This document shows positions 7,505-14,471 of a stretch of 19,919 nt of DNA, piece by piece. How positions within the stretch are numbered: the stretch's first letter is position 1; every line of letters begins with the position of its first letter. The notes below the pieces were generated by a model that was not told the origin of the DNA, did not search any database, and saw only the letters and a list, made by a program, of their open reading frames with translations. Source of the DNA: Novosphingobium sp. (lineage in GTDB: Bacteria; Pseudomonadota; Alphaproteobacteria; Sphingomonadales; Sphingomonadaceae); NCBI GenBank assembly GCA_020853995.1, contig JADYXV010000301.1, positions 1 to 19,919 of the forward strand. The letters run 5' to 3'. The translations under genes and the position numbers were made by a program.

Positions 7505-7675
7505 ATGCTACTTTCGCGCACCTTATGCCTCCTGAACAGACACCGACCTGTCCGGGAGGAAGTCGAATGGACCGGTTTGGGCCACGTGGGCACCTGCAAA
7601 ACGTGCAAAGCGCCCATCCGTCGGCTTGACGCAGGCGGATGGCGCAAGCGCCGCGCCAAAAAAGGCTTGAATTAA
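7505..7675 (+). CDS. Small basic CxxC protein, unknown function
   Basis: 56 residues, starting MLLSRTLCLLNRHRPVREEV. A CKTC pair at C31 and C34, together with C8 and H13, could bind zinc, and the tail (GGWRKRRAKKG) is very basic. The layout of a short N-terminal NRHRP segment, a W-G-x-G-H-V-G strand, then CxxC-x-x-P-I-R-R resembles small sphingomonad hypothetical proteins I have seen, but no function is known to me. The frame is open further up (to 7394, with an ATG at 7448), yet those residues look non-coding and overlap the AT-rich palindrome, so I prefer the ATG at 7505. No strong ribosome site is visible. It converges on the yadG-like gene with 4 bases between stops. Confidence 0.6.
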   Translation: MLLSRTLCLLNRHRPVREEVEWTGLGHVGTCKTCKAPIRRLDAGGWRKRRAKKGLN

Positions 7676-7679
7676 AAGA

Positions 7680-8645
7680 CTAATCCCGTGGCTTGCTGGT
7701 CAGGCTGACGAACACGTCTTCCAGATCGGCTTCGCGTGTCGACACATCGACAATGGCATAACCCTGCCCTTGCACCAATGACATCACCTCGCCTGCGGTC
7801 ACGCGGTCCTTGTCATAAGTGATCTCAACCTGGCGCGGCCCGGTGCTGATGCACTTGGCAAACGATTCGTGCTGGGGGGCTTGGGCAACATCGCGGTCCA
7901 GCGTCAGCACGACAATCTTCTCGCGCGCCATATCCACCAGTTCGCGCGTGGGCTTGTTGGCAATCAGCTTGCCGTGATTGATGATCGCAATGCGGTCACA
8001 CAATTCCTCGGCTTCTTCCAGATAGTGCGTGGTCAGCACCACGGTCACGCCCTCGGCGTTCATTTCGCTGACCAGTTCCCACAATTGCCGCCGCAATTCC
8101 ACGTCAACCCCCGCGGTGGGCTCATCCAGCACCAGCACGGGCGGGCGGTGGACCATCGCCTTGGCAATCAGCAGCCGCCGTTTCATCCCGCCCGAAAGCG
8201 AACGGGCGTAAGCATTGGCCTTGTCTTCCAGATGGACCGCGCGCAGCAATTCCATCGTGCGCCGCATCGCTTTTGGCACGCCATAAAGCCCGGCCTGATT
8301 GTCCAGCACTTCGGCAGGGGTGAAAAACGGATCGAACACGATTTCCTGCGGTACGATGCCAATGGACGCTTTGGCATTGCGCACATCACGATCAATATCG
8401 TGGCCCCATATCTCGACCGAGCCTGATGTTTTCATCACCAGTCCGACCAATGTATTGATAAGCGTCGATTTTCCGGCACCATTGGGGCCAAGTAAGCCAA
8501 ATATCTGCCCTTGCGGCACGTCAAAGCTCACGCCATCCAGTGCCAGCTTGCCGGCTGTTTTGCTGGTCGCAGCATAGCGCTTGACCAGATCTTTGATGCG
8601 GATGGCAGGGGTGAGTGCAGGGCCGGGTGCAGGACTGGTGTTCAT
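7680..8645 (-). CDS. ABC transporter ATP-binding protein, YadG type
   Basis: ATPase subunit of an ABC-2 type exporter, 321 residues. Motifs: Walker A GPNGAGKST (53-61), Q-loop Q100 in IVPQE, signature LSGGM (150-154), Walker B ending D174-E175, and H-loop H207 in TTHYLEEAEELCDRI. The stretches IGIVPQE...FDPF, NQAGLYGV, SGGMKRRL, AKAMVHRPPVLVLDEPTAGVD and the C-terminal LEDVFVSL closely follow E. coli YadG (about 308 residues). The substrate is unknown even for YadG. The frame is open for 40 codons upstream, but that part covers the divergent zinc-finger gene, so I chose the ATG at 8645. The partner permease (YadH type) is not adjacent: upstream is a divergent gene and downstream a convergent one, so the ATPase is orphaned here. 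Confidence 0.9.
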   Translation of the reverse strand: MNTSPAPGPALTPAIRIKDLVKRYAATSKTAGKLALDGVSFDVPQGQIFGLLGPNGAGKSTLINTLVGLVMKTSGSVEIWGHDIDRDVRNAKASIGIVPQEIVFDPFFTPAEVLDNQAGLYGVPKAMRRTMELLRAVHLEDKANAYARSLSGGMKRRLLIAKAMVHRPPVLVLDEPTAGVDVELRRQLWELVSEMNAEGVTVVLTTHYLEEAEELCDRIAIINHGKLIANKPTRELVDMAREKIVVLTLDRDVAQAPQHESFAKCISTGPRQVEITYDKDRVTAGEVMSLVQGQGYAIVDVSTREADLEDVFVSLTSKPRD

Positions 8646-8718
8646 GGCTGTGCTGCCTGCCCCAAGCCGCATCAAAACGCAATTGTCTGTAAGCCCTGCA
8701 TTTGCTAGCGCTGCCGCC

Positions 8719-8919
8719 ATGCAACAGGCTCCCGAAACCGTCTTTACCAACACCACCCGCGTCAAATGCGATGGTTCAACCGATATTCGCGGCGGCGCGG
8801 CGCTTGGCCACCCGCGCGTCTGGCTTGAAATCGATGAACGCGGCTACGTCGAATGCGGCTATTGCGACAAACGCTTCGTCCTCAAGGGCGGCCCTGCCGA
8901 CACCGCGCAGGCGGCCTGA
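8719..8919 (+). CDS. CHCC zinc-finger domain protein
   Basis: 66 residues. Zinc ligands are in the order C17, H31, C46, C49, within VKCDG, GHPRVWLEID and VECGYCDKRFVL. This is the zf-CHCC fold (Pfam PF10276), the same fold as the C-terminal part of mitochondrial complex I subunit NDUFS6. Alphaproteobacterial versions are short and stand-alone. A complex I assembly or accessory role is plausible from that homology but is inference here. I chose the ATG at 8719; the frame is open back to 8581, but those codons are the antisense of yadG. It is divergent from yadG with a 73-base gap that must hold both promoters. A pair of inverted 25-bp repeats follows the stop. Confidence 0.88.
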   Translation: MQQAPETVFTNTTRVKCDGSTDIRGGAALGHPRVWLEIDERGYVECGYCDKRFVLKGGPADTAQAA

Positions 8920-8928
8920 TGTCCTGAT

Positions 8929-9025
8929 GCTTCGACAAGCTCAGCATGAGCGGTTGGAGTAAATCAAACAAAAACCCGCTCATCCTGAGCTTGTCGAAGC
9001 CCGCTCATCCTGAGCTTGTCGAAGG
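8929..9025. repeat. Three copies of a 25-bp repeat, one inverted and two in tandem
   Basis: Unit CCGCTCATCCTGAGCTTGTC plus GAAGC or GAAGG occurs at 8976-9000 and again immediately at 9001-9025. An inverted copy with one change lies at 8929-8953. Copies 1 and 2 can form a hairpin of about 25 bp with a 22-base loop, placed just after the CHCC gene stop, so it could end that transcript. The core TGAGCTTGTCGAAGG is, from memory, a frequent intergenic repeat in sphingomonads. Confidence 0.8.
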
Positions 9026-9104
9026 ATGTACGTCACGCCACGCACATGCCCTACAAGCAGCCTTCCCCCCGGGCCGAACCCACCCTATATCGGCGGGGAT
9101 GACC

Positions 9105-10523
9105 ATGACAGACCCCCGCTCGCTGCTGTACCGCTCCGGCCTGCTCACCCCTGATGACGCACAGCGCATCACGCGTGATGCGCTGCAAAACTGCGATGAT
9201 GGCGAACTTTATCTGCAATTCATTGCGTCTGAAAGCTTCGGCTTTGACGATGGCCGCCTGAAAACGGCGGACTATTCGCGCGATGCAGGATTCGGCCTGC
9301 GCGGCGTTTCGGGCGAGATGACCGGTTTTGCCCACGCTAACGAAATTTCCGCCGCCGCCATTGCCCGCGCCGGTGAAACGCTGAAACTGCTCGATCCTGC
9401 CAAGGGCCAGCCTGCCCCGCCGCCGCGCAACAACAATCGCCACCTTTATACCGATGCCTCGCCGCTCGATGCCGTGCCGTTTGAAGCCAAGGTCAAGCTG
9501 CTGGAAACCATCGATGCCGCCGCGCGCGGACGTGATTCGCGCGTGGCACAAGTCTCAGCCTCGCTCGCCGCTTCGTGGTCGGTCGTGGAAATCGTGCGGG
9601 CCGATGGCTTTGTCGGCCACGATGTGCGCCCGCTGGTGCGGCTCAACGTCTCGATTGTTGCGGAACAGGACGGACGGCGTGAAACCGGCTCGTTCGGGAT
9701 CGGTGGCCGCCGTTTGTATGACGATCTGTTCTCGCCCGAAACGTGGAACCGCGCGATTGATGAAGCGCTGGCGCAAGCGCTGGTCAATCTCGAATCGGTT
9801 GCCGCGCCTGCGGGTGAAATGACCGTTCTGCTCGGCCCCGGTTGGCCCGGTGTGCTGCTGCACGAAGCCGTCGGCCACGGGCTTGAGGGTGATTTCAACC
9901 GCAAGGGCACCAGCGCCTTTTCGGGCCGAATCGGGCAACGTGTTGCGGCTCCAGGTGTCACCGTGGTTGATGATGGCTCCATCCCCGGACGGCGCGGGTC
10001 GCTCACCATCGATGATGAAGGCACGCCCACACAGGAAAACGTGCTGATCGAAGACGGCATCCTCAAAGGCTACATCCAGGACCGGCTCAACGCCCGCCTG
10101 ATGGGCGTGGCCCCCACCGGCAACGGCCGCCGCGAATCTTACGCCCACGCCCCCATGCCGCGCATGACCAACACTTTCATGCGCGCAGGCAACGATGATC
10201 CGGCAGAACTGCTCTCACGCATCAAGAACGGCATTTTCGCCAAATCGTTCGGCGGCGGTCAGGTGGACATCACCAGCGGCAAGTTCGTGTTCTCCTGCAC
10301 CGAGGCCTATCTCGTTGAAAACGGAAAGCTGGGCGCGCCGATCAAGGGCGCAACGCTGATCGGCGATGGCCCCACCGTACTCACCCGCGTCACCGGCATC
10401 GGCAACGATCTCGCGCTTGATGAAGGCGTGGGCGTGTGCGGCAAGGGCGGGCAAAGCGTGCCCGCAGGCGTCGGCCAGCCGACCTTGCTGGTCGAAGGTC
10501 TGACGGTTGGCGGCACCGGCTAG
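9105..10523 (+). CDS. tldD: Metalloprotease TldD
   Basis: Cytoplasmic zinc metalloprotease subunit that works with TldE (PmbA); in E. coli the pair processes microcin B17 and degrades unfolded peptides such as CcdA. 472 residues, against about 481 in E. coli. The zinc motif HEAVGH occupies residues 253-258, followed by GLEGDFNRKG. Other family stretches: GFGLRGVSGEMTGFAHANEI, VAAPGVTVVDDGSIPGRRGSLTIDDEGT, RRESYAHAPMPRMTNTF and SFGGGQVDITSGKFVFSCTEAYLVENGK. The start is ATG 9105 with GGGGA at 9095-9099 five bases upstream; ATG 9099 (two codons earlier) is the alternative. The open frame further up to 8946 translates the 25-bp repeats and is not coding. The tldE partner is not in the window. 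Confidence 0.95.
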   Translation: MTDPRSLLYRSGLLTPDDAQRITRDALQNCDDGELYLQFIASESFGFDDGRLKTADYSRDAGFGLRGVSGEMTGFAHANEISAAAIARAGETLKLLDPAKGQPAPPPRNNNRHLYTDASPLDAVPFEAKVKLLETIDAAARGRDSRVAQVSASLAASWSVVEIVRADGFVGHDVRPLVRLNVSIVAEQDGRRETGSFGIGGRRLYDDLFSPETWNRAIDEALAQALVNLESVAAPAGEMTVLLGPGWPGVLLHEAVGHGLEGDFNRKGTSAFSGRIGQRVAAPGVTVVDDGSIPGRRGSLTIDDEGTPTQENVLIEDGILKGYIQDRLNARLMGVAPTGNGRRESYAHAPMPRMTNTFMRAGNDDPAELLSRIKNGIFAKSFGGGQVDITSGKFVFSCTEAYLVENGKLGAPIKGATLIGDGPTVLTRVTGIGNDLALDEGVGVCGKGGQSVPAGVGQPTLLVEGLTVGGTG

Positions 10524-10594
10524 GCCGCCGTTTCAGCTATCGTTCAGATGCGCGATGGCATCGTTCGGGGAACGACTCGCAAAGGATGCCTGCC

Positions 10595-11017
10595 ATGACC
10601 AGAGTTGCCCGCACCATCGCCGCCTGCCTCACCGCCGGATCGCTGCTCTTTGCAGGCGTCGCCGCCGATGCAAAGCCGCGCCTCACTCCCGAACAGGCTC
10701 TGGCCAAGAAGCTTGAAGGCCGCGTTGCCGGCAAACCGGTGAGCTGCATCTATCTGCCCCGCGTCATTCAGACCCGCGTCTATGATAAAACCGCGATTGC
10801 CTATGAATCGGGCGGCACCATCTGGGTAAACCGTCCTACGTCGGGCGCGGGCATTCTGGATGATGACGACATCATGCTGACAACGCCCTTCGGATCGCAA
10901 TTGTGCAGCGTCGATATTGTCCGCATGATTGATCGCAACGTCGGTTTCTGGCGCGGCACCGTCGGCCTTGGCCAGTTCGTGCCTTACACCAAAGTGAAGG
11001 CCGAAAAGGAAGGCTGA
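10595..11017 (+). CDS. Secreted hypothetical protein
   Basis: 140 residues with a signal peptide: MTRVARTIAACLTAGSLLFAGVAADA, then KPRLTP, with a likely signal peptidase I cut after ADA. No lipobox is in the right place. The mature part has two cysteines (SCIYLPRV and SQLCSVDIVRM) that could form a disulfide, and an IWVNRPTSGAGILDDDDIM stretch. I recognise no domain; similar short periplasmic proteins appear in sphingomonads. AAAGGA at 10581-10586, eight bases upstream, supports ATG 10595 over ATG 10586. It follows tldD by 71 bases and precedes the GNAT gene by 29 bases, so it may be co-transcribed with them. Confidence 0.75.
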   Translation: MTRVARTIAACLTAGSLLFAGVAADAKPRLTPEQALAKKLEGRVAGKPVSCIYLPRVIQTRVYDKTAIAYESGGTIWVNRPTSGAGILDDDDIMLTTPFGSQLCSVDIVRMIDRNVGFWRGTVGLGQFVPYTKVKAEKEG

Positions 11018-11046
11018 TCCCGTAGCGCGGCGAGGCTGGTGGCGTT

Positions 11047-11571
11047 ATGGCGAATGGCATGATGCCTCGCCTCGCCACGCCCGCCGATGCTGCCGCCATT
11101 GCCGATCTTGGCCGCCGCGCCTTCGTGGCCAAGTTCGGCCATCTCTACAGCGCGGAAAACCTCGCGCAGTTCCTTGAAGATGCGCATACGCCCGCCAAAG
11201 TCCTGAAAGAACTGGCTGATCCTGCGATGCGCGTGGCCGTGATCGAACAGGACGGCGCAATCGCATCGTTCTGCAAGATCATCCGCACCAGCAGCTTGCC
11301 ATCCCGCACTGATGCGCAAGCCCCGATGGAATTGAAACAGCTTTACACCGACCCCGATCTGATCGGGCGCGGCCACGGTGCACGGCTGATGGAATGGGCC
11401 ACGGCGCAGGCCAAAGACTGGCACGCAGACGAAATTCAGCTTTCGGTTTATGCCGATAACCCCCAGGCGCAGGCGTTTTACCGGCGTTTCGGCTTTGAAA
11501 AAGTAGCCGATATCGCATTCTGGGTGGGCGATCACTGTGATCCCGAATTCATGTTTGCGGTAAAGCTATAG
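11047..11571 (+). CDS. GNAT family N-acetyltransferase
   Basis: 174 residues of a single acetyl-CoA-dependent GNAT domain. The acetyl-CoA pyrophosphate loop is R108-G-H-G-A112 in LIGRGHGARLMEWA, preceded by the beta-4 strand MELKQLYTDP. Further along, IQLSVYADNPQAQAFYRRFGFEKV is the typical C-terminal GNAT segment. The substrate (amine, antibiotic or protein N-terminus) cannot be told. The start is ATG 11047, with ATGs at 11059 and 11062 as alternatives; none has a strong ribosome site. Neighbouring ispG starts 41 bases after the stop. Confidence 0.88.
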   Translation: MANGMMPRLATPADAAAIADLGRRAFVAKFGHLYSAENLAQFLEDAHTPAKVLKELADPAMRVAVIEQDGAIASFCKIIRTSSLPSRTDAQAPMELKQLYTDPDLIGRGHGARLMEWATAQAKDWHADEIQLSVYADNPQAQAFYRRFGFEKVADIAFWVGDHCDPEFMFAVKL

Positions 11572-11612
11572 ACGCCTTTCCGTTGTCACGGCTTGGCTCT
11601 ATAGAGGGCACC

Positions 11613-12749
11613 ATGTCATCCATTCGTCCATGGCGCGATATCGCGCGTCGCAAGAGCCGCCAGATCATGGTTGGCGCTGTTCCCGTTGGCGGTGATGCTC
11701 CGATCACCGTGCAAACGATGACGAACACGCTCACCTCCGATGCGGTCGCCACGATCAACCAGATCCGCCGCTGCGAAGATGCAGGCGCGGATATCATCCG
11801 CGTGTCCTGCCCCGATGTGGAAAGCACCGCCGCCTTCCGCCAGATCGCAAAGGCGGCGCGGGTTCCGCTCGTCGCCGACATCCATTTCCATTATCAGCGC
11901 GCATTGGAAGCCGCCGATGCGGGCGCTGCGTGCCTGCGCATCAATCCCGGCAACATCGGCAGCAACCAGCGCGTCGCCGAAGTGGTCCGCGCGGCCAAAG
12001 CCAACGGCTGCGCCATCCGCATCGGTGTCAATGCCGGCAGCCTTGAAAAGGACCTGCTCGAAAAATACGGCGAACCTTGCCCCGAAGCCCTGGTCGAATC
12101 CGCGCTCGACCATATCAAGCTGCTGCAAGACCATGATTTTCATGAATTCAAAGTGGCGGTCAAAGCCTCCGACGTGTTCCTCGCGGTCGCGGCCTATATG
12201 GGCCTTGCCGAAGCGGTCGATTGCCCGCTGCACCTTGGCATCACCGAAGCAGGCGGGTTGATCGGCGGCACCGTCAAATCCTCGATCGGCATCGGCAACC
12301 TGCTCTGGGCGGGCATCGGCGATACCGTGCGCGTCTCGCTCTCGGCTGAACCCGAAGAAGAAGTGCGCGTCGGCTTTGAAATCCTCAAATCGCTCGGCCT
12401 GCGCACGCGCGGCGTCCGCGTTGTCTCCTGCCCCAGTTGCGCGCGGCAGGGCTTTGACGTGATTCGCACGGTCGAAGCGCTCGAAAGCCGCCTGTCGCAC
12501 ATCAAGACCCCGCTCTCGCTTTCGGTGCTGGGCTGCGTGGTCAACGGCCCCGGCGAAGCGCGCGAAACCGATATCGGCCTGACGGGCGGCGGCAACGGCA
12601 AACACATGGTCTACCTCTCGGGCGTGACCGACCACACCGTGCAATCCGAAGACATGCTCGAACACATCGTGTCGCTGGTCGAAGCCAAAGCCGCCGAGCT
12701 TGAAAACGCCACGACCGACGCCGGGAATGCTACCGAAGCGGCGGAGTAG
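11613..12749 (+). CDS. ispG: 4-hydroxy-3-methylbut-2-enyl diphosphate synthase (IspG/GcpE)
   Basis: Penultimate step of the MEP isoprenoid pathway: converts MEcPP to HMBPP with electrons from ferredoxin or flavodoxin. 378 residues, the usual size for the bacterial short form. The N-terminal TIM barrel shows PITVQTMTNTLTSD, GADIIRVSCPD, VADIHFHYQ, RINPGNIG and GVNAGSLEKDLL. The C-terminal domain carries the three [4Fe-4S] cysteines C273 and C276 (VVSCPSCARQGFD) and C308 (GCVVNGPGEARETDIG), whose glutamate is also conserved. ATG 11613 has AGAGGG a few bases upstream; the TTG at 11583 adds a weak leader and is less likely. The extra C-terminal tail (NATTDAGNATEAAE) is low-complexity. Confidence 0.96.
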   Translation: MSSIRPWRDIARRKSRQIMVGAVPVGGDAPITVQTMTNTLTSDAVATINQIRRCEDAGADIIRVSCPDVESTAAFRQIAKAARVPLVADIHFHYQRALEAADAGAACLRINPGNIGSNQRVAEVVRAAKANGCAIRIGVNAGSLEKDLLEKYGEPCPEALVESALDHIKLLQDHDFHEFKVAVKASDVFLAVAAYMGLAEAVDCPLHLGITEAGGLIGGTVKSSIGIGNLLWAGIGDTVRVSLSAEPEEEVRVGFEILKSLGLRTRGVRVVSCPSCARQGFDVIRTVEALESRLSHIKTPLSLSVLGCVVNGPGEARETDIGLTGGGNGKHMVYLSGVTDHTVQSEDMLEHIVSLVEAKAAELENATTDAGNATEAAE

Positions 12750-12784
12750 GTTGGTGTTACGCCCCGGCCCAGAATCTTTGCATC

Positions 12785-12803
12785 GGTAGTAAAGTTTGCT
12801 ACC
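12785..12803. promoter_or_regulatory. 19-bp palindrome upstream of the RHH-like gene, operator-like
   Basis: GGTAGTAAA (12785-12793), a central G, then TTTGCTACC (12795-12803) is an inverted repeat with one mismatch. It ends 8 bases before the ATG at 12812, and no separate ribosome site is visible. An imperfect palindrome in front of a small ribbon-helix-helix protein is the usual layout for antitoxin autoregulation. Regulator identity is inference. Confidence 0.5.
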
Positions 12804-12811
12804 ATTTGCGC

Positions 12812-12979
12812 ATGGGCAAAGTTGACAAGATTTCCGTCACGCTGACCGATGAACAAGCCGCCGCCACTTTGCGTCAACTGGTCGCCGAAGCCGATGCCAG
12901 CGGCCATTCGCAGCCTTGGGAAGGCGGTAATGCATTGAAGCGCCGTTTCCAGGCCAAGCGAGACGGGCATGACGGATAA
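12812..12979 (+). CDS. Small ribbon-helix-helix (ParD-like) protein
   Basis: 55 residues. The N-terminus DKISVTLTDEQAAATLRQLVAEA matches the beta-strand plus first helix of ParD/CopG-type ribbon-helix-helix proteins, which bind DNA as dimers through the strand. The expected second helix (SEVVREALR-like in ParD) is not seen; instead there is GHSQPWEGGNALKRRFQAKRDGHDG, so the domain is either divergent or a remnant. A 19-bp palindrome lies just upstream. The next gene, 57 bases on, is a GNAT acetyltransferase and not a ParE-type toxin. It is in a GC-rich codon style like its neighbours. It could be an orphan antitoxin-like regulator or a sphingomonad-specific small protein. Confidence 0.6.
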   Translation: MGKVDKISVTLTDEQAAATLRQLVAEADASGHSQPWEGGNALKRRFQAKRDGHDG

Positions 12980-13036
12980 GGGACAGTCCGTCTGGACCGT
13001 CAGTCGTCGATGGACGGCGTCATATCGGAAAGTGCA

Positions 13037-13519
13037 ATGACCATCACCATCCGCCCCGCCACCGCCGAAGACCTGCCGTTGATCGCAAGCCTGATCCGCG
13101 CATTGGCGGACTATGAAAAGCTCTCCCACGAAGTCCGCTTCGATGAAGCCGTTCTGGGCCAAAAGCTGTTCGGACCCCGCCCCTATGCCGAAGTGGTAAT
13201 TGGCGAACTTGATGGCACACCCCAAGGTTTTGCCTTGTTCTTCCACAATTTTTCCACATTCGAAGGCAAGCCGGGCATCTACCTCGAAGACCTTTTCGTC
13301 CGGCCCGAAGCGCGCGGCAGCGGTCTTGGCAAGGCTTTGCTTTCACACCTGGCCGCGCTGGTGATTGAGCGGGATTGCGCGCGGCTGGAATGGTCCGTGC
13401 TGGATTGGAACGCACCGGCCATCGGCTTTTACAAGTCGCTCGGCGCCAAATTCATGGACGAATGGACAGTCATGCGCGTCGATGGTCAGGCTTTGGTGCA
13501 ACTCAGCGGAAACAATTAG
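13037..13519 (+). CDS. GNAT acetyltransferase, SSAT-like
   Basis: 160 residues. It begins TITIRPATAEDLPLIASLIRALADYEKL. It carries YLEDLFVRPEARGSGLGKALL with the acetyl-CoA loop R93-G-S-G-L-G98, and EWSVLDWNAPAIGFYKSLGAKFMDEW. This combination is characteristic of the spermidine/spermine (diamine) N-acetyltransferase-like subgroup of GNAT, so a small amine or thialysine-type substrate is plausible, though not shown. ATG 13037 is preceded by GGAAAG at 13027-13032; an upstream in-frame start at 13010 lacks support. The RHH-like gene 57 bases upstream may share its transcript. Confidence 0.9.
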   Translation: MTITIRPATAEDLPLIASLIRALADYEKLSHEVRFDEAVLGQKLFGPRPYAEVVIGELDGTPQGFALFFHNFSTFEGKPGIYLEDLFVRPEARGSGLGKALLSHLAALVIERDCARLEWSVLDWNAPAIGFYKSLGAKFMDEWTVMRVDGQALVQLSGNN

Positions 13520-13603
13520 ACGCGAATACTGGAAATCCGGTCGCAAATGGGTAGAATACGGCCATTCACGTTGCATAAGGATATTGCGTGATAGGGATTG
13601 GGT

Positions 13604-14227
13604 ATGAGCATCGCGGTGAATAGAAGGACGGTTCTGGCAGGCGTGGTGGCAAGTGCCGCTACCGCTGTGTTCCCGCCGCGCGTGGCCGCCGCCACTTATT
13701 ACCCCAACGAACAGCACCGCCGCATTTTGGAAGTCGCCAAAGAGCAAGCCGAACGGCACCGTGACTCGCTTTGGCGCGCTGACATTGTCGCCATTGCCGA
13801 TTTCGCCATGCCATCGTCACTGCCGCGTTTCCACTTTGCCAATCTGGAACGTGGTGAGGTCAATTCGTTCCTCGTCTCGCACGGGCGCGGCTCTGATCCT
13901 GAACACGACGGCTTTCTCAAGAACTTCTCGAACGTCGTTGGCAGCCTTGCCACATCGCGCGGGGCTTATCTCACGAACGAATGGTACAAGGGCAAGTACG
14001 GCACCTCGATCCGACTGACGGGCCTGTCGCCTGAAAACTCCAATGCGCTGGACCGCGCCATCGTGCTCCATCCGGCAAAATACGCCAACCCCGATATGCT
14101 TGACCGCTTCGGCAAACTGGGCCGTTCAGACGGCTGTTTTGCGATGAGCGAGGCGGATTTCAACGAAGCGTTGTGGCAATTGTCCGGCGGACGCCTGATT
14201 TACGCGGACAGGCTAGGGCTGGGCTGA
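13604..14227 (+). CDS. Murein L,D-transpeptidase catalytic domain protein (YkuD_2 family)
   Basis: 207 residues. The N-terminus MSIAVNRRTVLAGVVASAATAV carries a twin-arginine (Tat) type signal with RR at residues 8-9, ending near RVAAA. The catalytic region has H93 in SHGRGSDPEHDGF and the nucleophile C178 in GRSDGCFAMS, which fits PF13645 (YkuD_2), cysteine enzymes related to L,D-transpeptidases that act on peptidoglycan. FANLERGEV and GAYLTNEWYKGKYGTSIRLTGL are family-like strands. AGGGA at 13593-13597 supports ATG 13604 over TTG 13598. It faces the second L,D-transpeptidase (14652-16037) across a repeat-filled gap. Confidence 0.88.
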   Translation: MSIAVNRRTVLAGVVASAATAVFPPRVAAATYYPNEQHRRILEVAKEQAERHRDSLWRADIVAIADFAMPSSLPRFHFANLERGEVNSFLVSHGRGSDPEHDGFLKNFSNVVGSLATSRGAYLTNEWYKGKYGTSIRLTGLSPENSNALDRAIVLHPAKYANPDMLDRFGKLGRSDGCFAMSEADFNEALWQLSGGRLIYADRLGLG

Positions 14228-14277
14228 CGCCGCCCCTTGGCCCTGATCAGCTCGCCTACGATTCTTACTTCATCGTC

Positions 14278-14298
14278 ATCCTGAACTCGTTTCAGGAT
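14278..14298. repeat. Short palindrome with CTGAACTCGTTTCAG core
   Basis: ATCCTGAA, loop CTCGT, TTCAGGAT form an 8-bp stem 51 bases after the YkuD_2 gene stop. The same core (CTGAACTTGTTTCAG) is the central hairpin of the dispersed repeat at 5614-5632. From memory it is a frequent intergenic repeat in sphingomonads. It may act as a transcript 3' end. Confidence 0.65.
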
Positions 14299-14337
14299 CC
14301 ATCCATCCACGCACACTGCAGTTCGTACAGAAGGCAG

Positions 14338-14471
14338 GTCGTTTGCAAACACGATGGGTTTGGAAACCCTCCCCGCTGCGACTAATTTCGCCTTTGGCTC
14401 AATAAGTCTCACTCCCCTCCCTTAAGGGAGGGGCTGGGGGTGGGTTTGCGACAGGTGTTTTTGCAAACGAC
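14338..14471 (+). repeat. Dispersed palindromic repeat, copy 2, with 12-bp terminal inverted repeats
   Basis: GTCGTTTGCAAA (14338-14349) and TTTGCAAACGAC (14460-14471) are perfect inverted ends of a 134-bp unit. The interior matches 5538-5684 in reverse, including the palindrome CCCCTCCCTTAAGGGAGGGG at 14414-14433. The centre is the 9-base GCCTTTGGC hairpin instead of the longer hairpin of the other copy. No target duplication is obvious. The right half is read as the C-terminus of the small minus-strand protein ending at 14399. Confidence 0.75.

Noticed and set aside
8929..9025. Possible CRISPR array from the repeated 25-bp units
   Set aside because: Only three units, one inverted and two directly abutting with no spacer; this is an intergenic palindromic repeat.
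8946..9098. N-terminal extension of tldD
   Set aside because: The extra 50 or so codons translate two copies of the 25-bp repeat; TldD homologues start at the position given by ATG 9099/9105.
11616..12665. 349-residue open frame on the minus strand
   Set aside because: It is antisense to ispG, which is a clear IspG with its three cluster cysteines.
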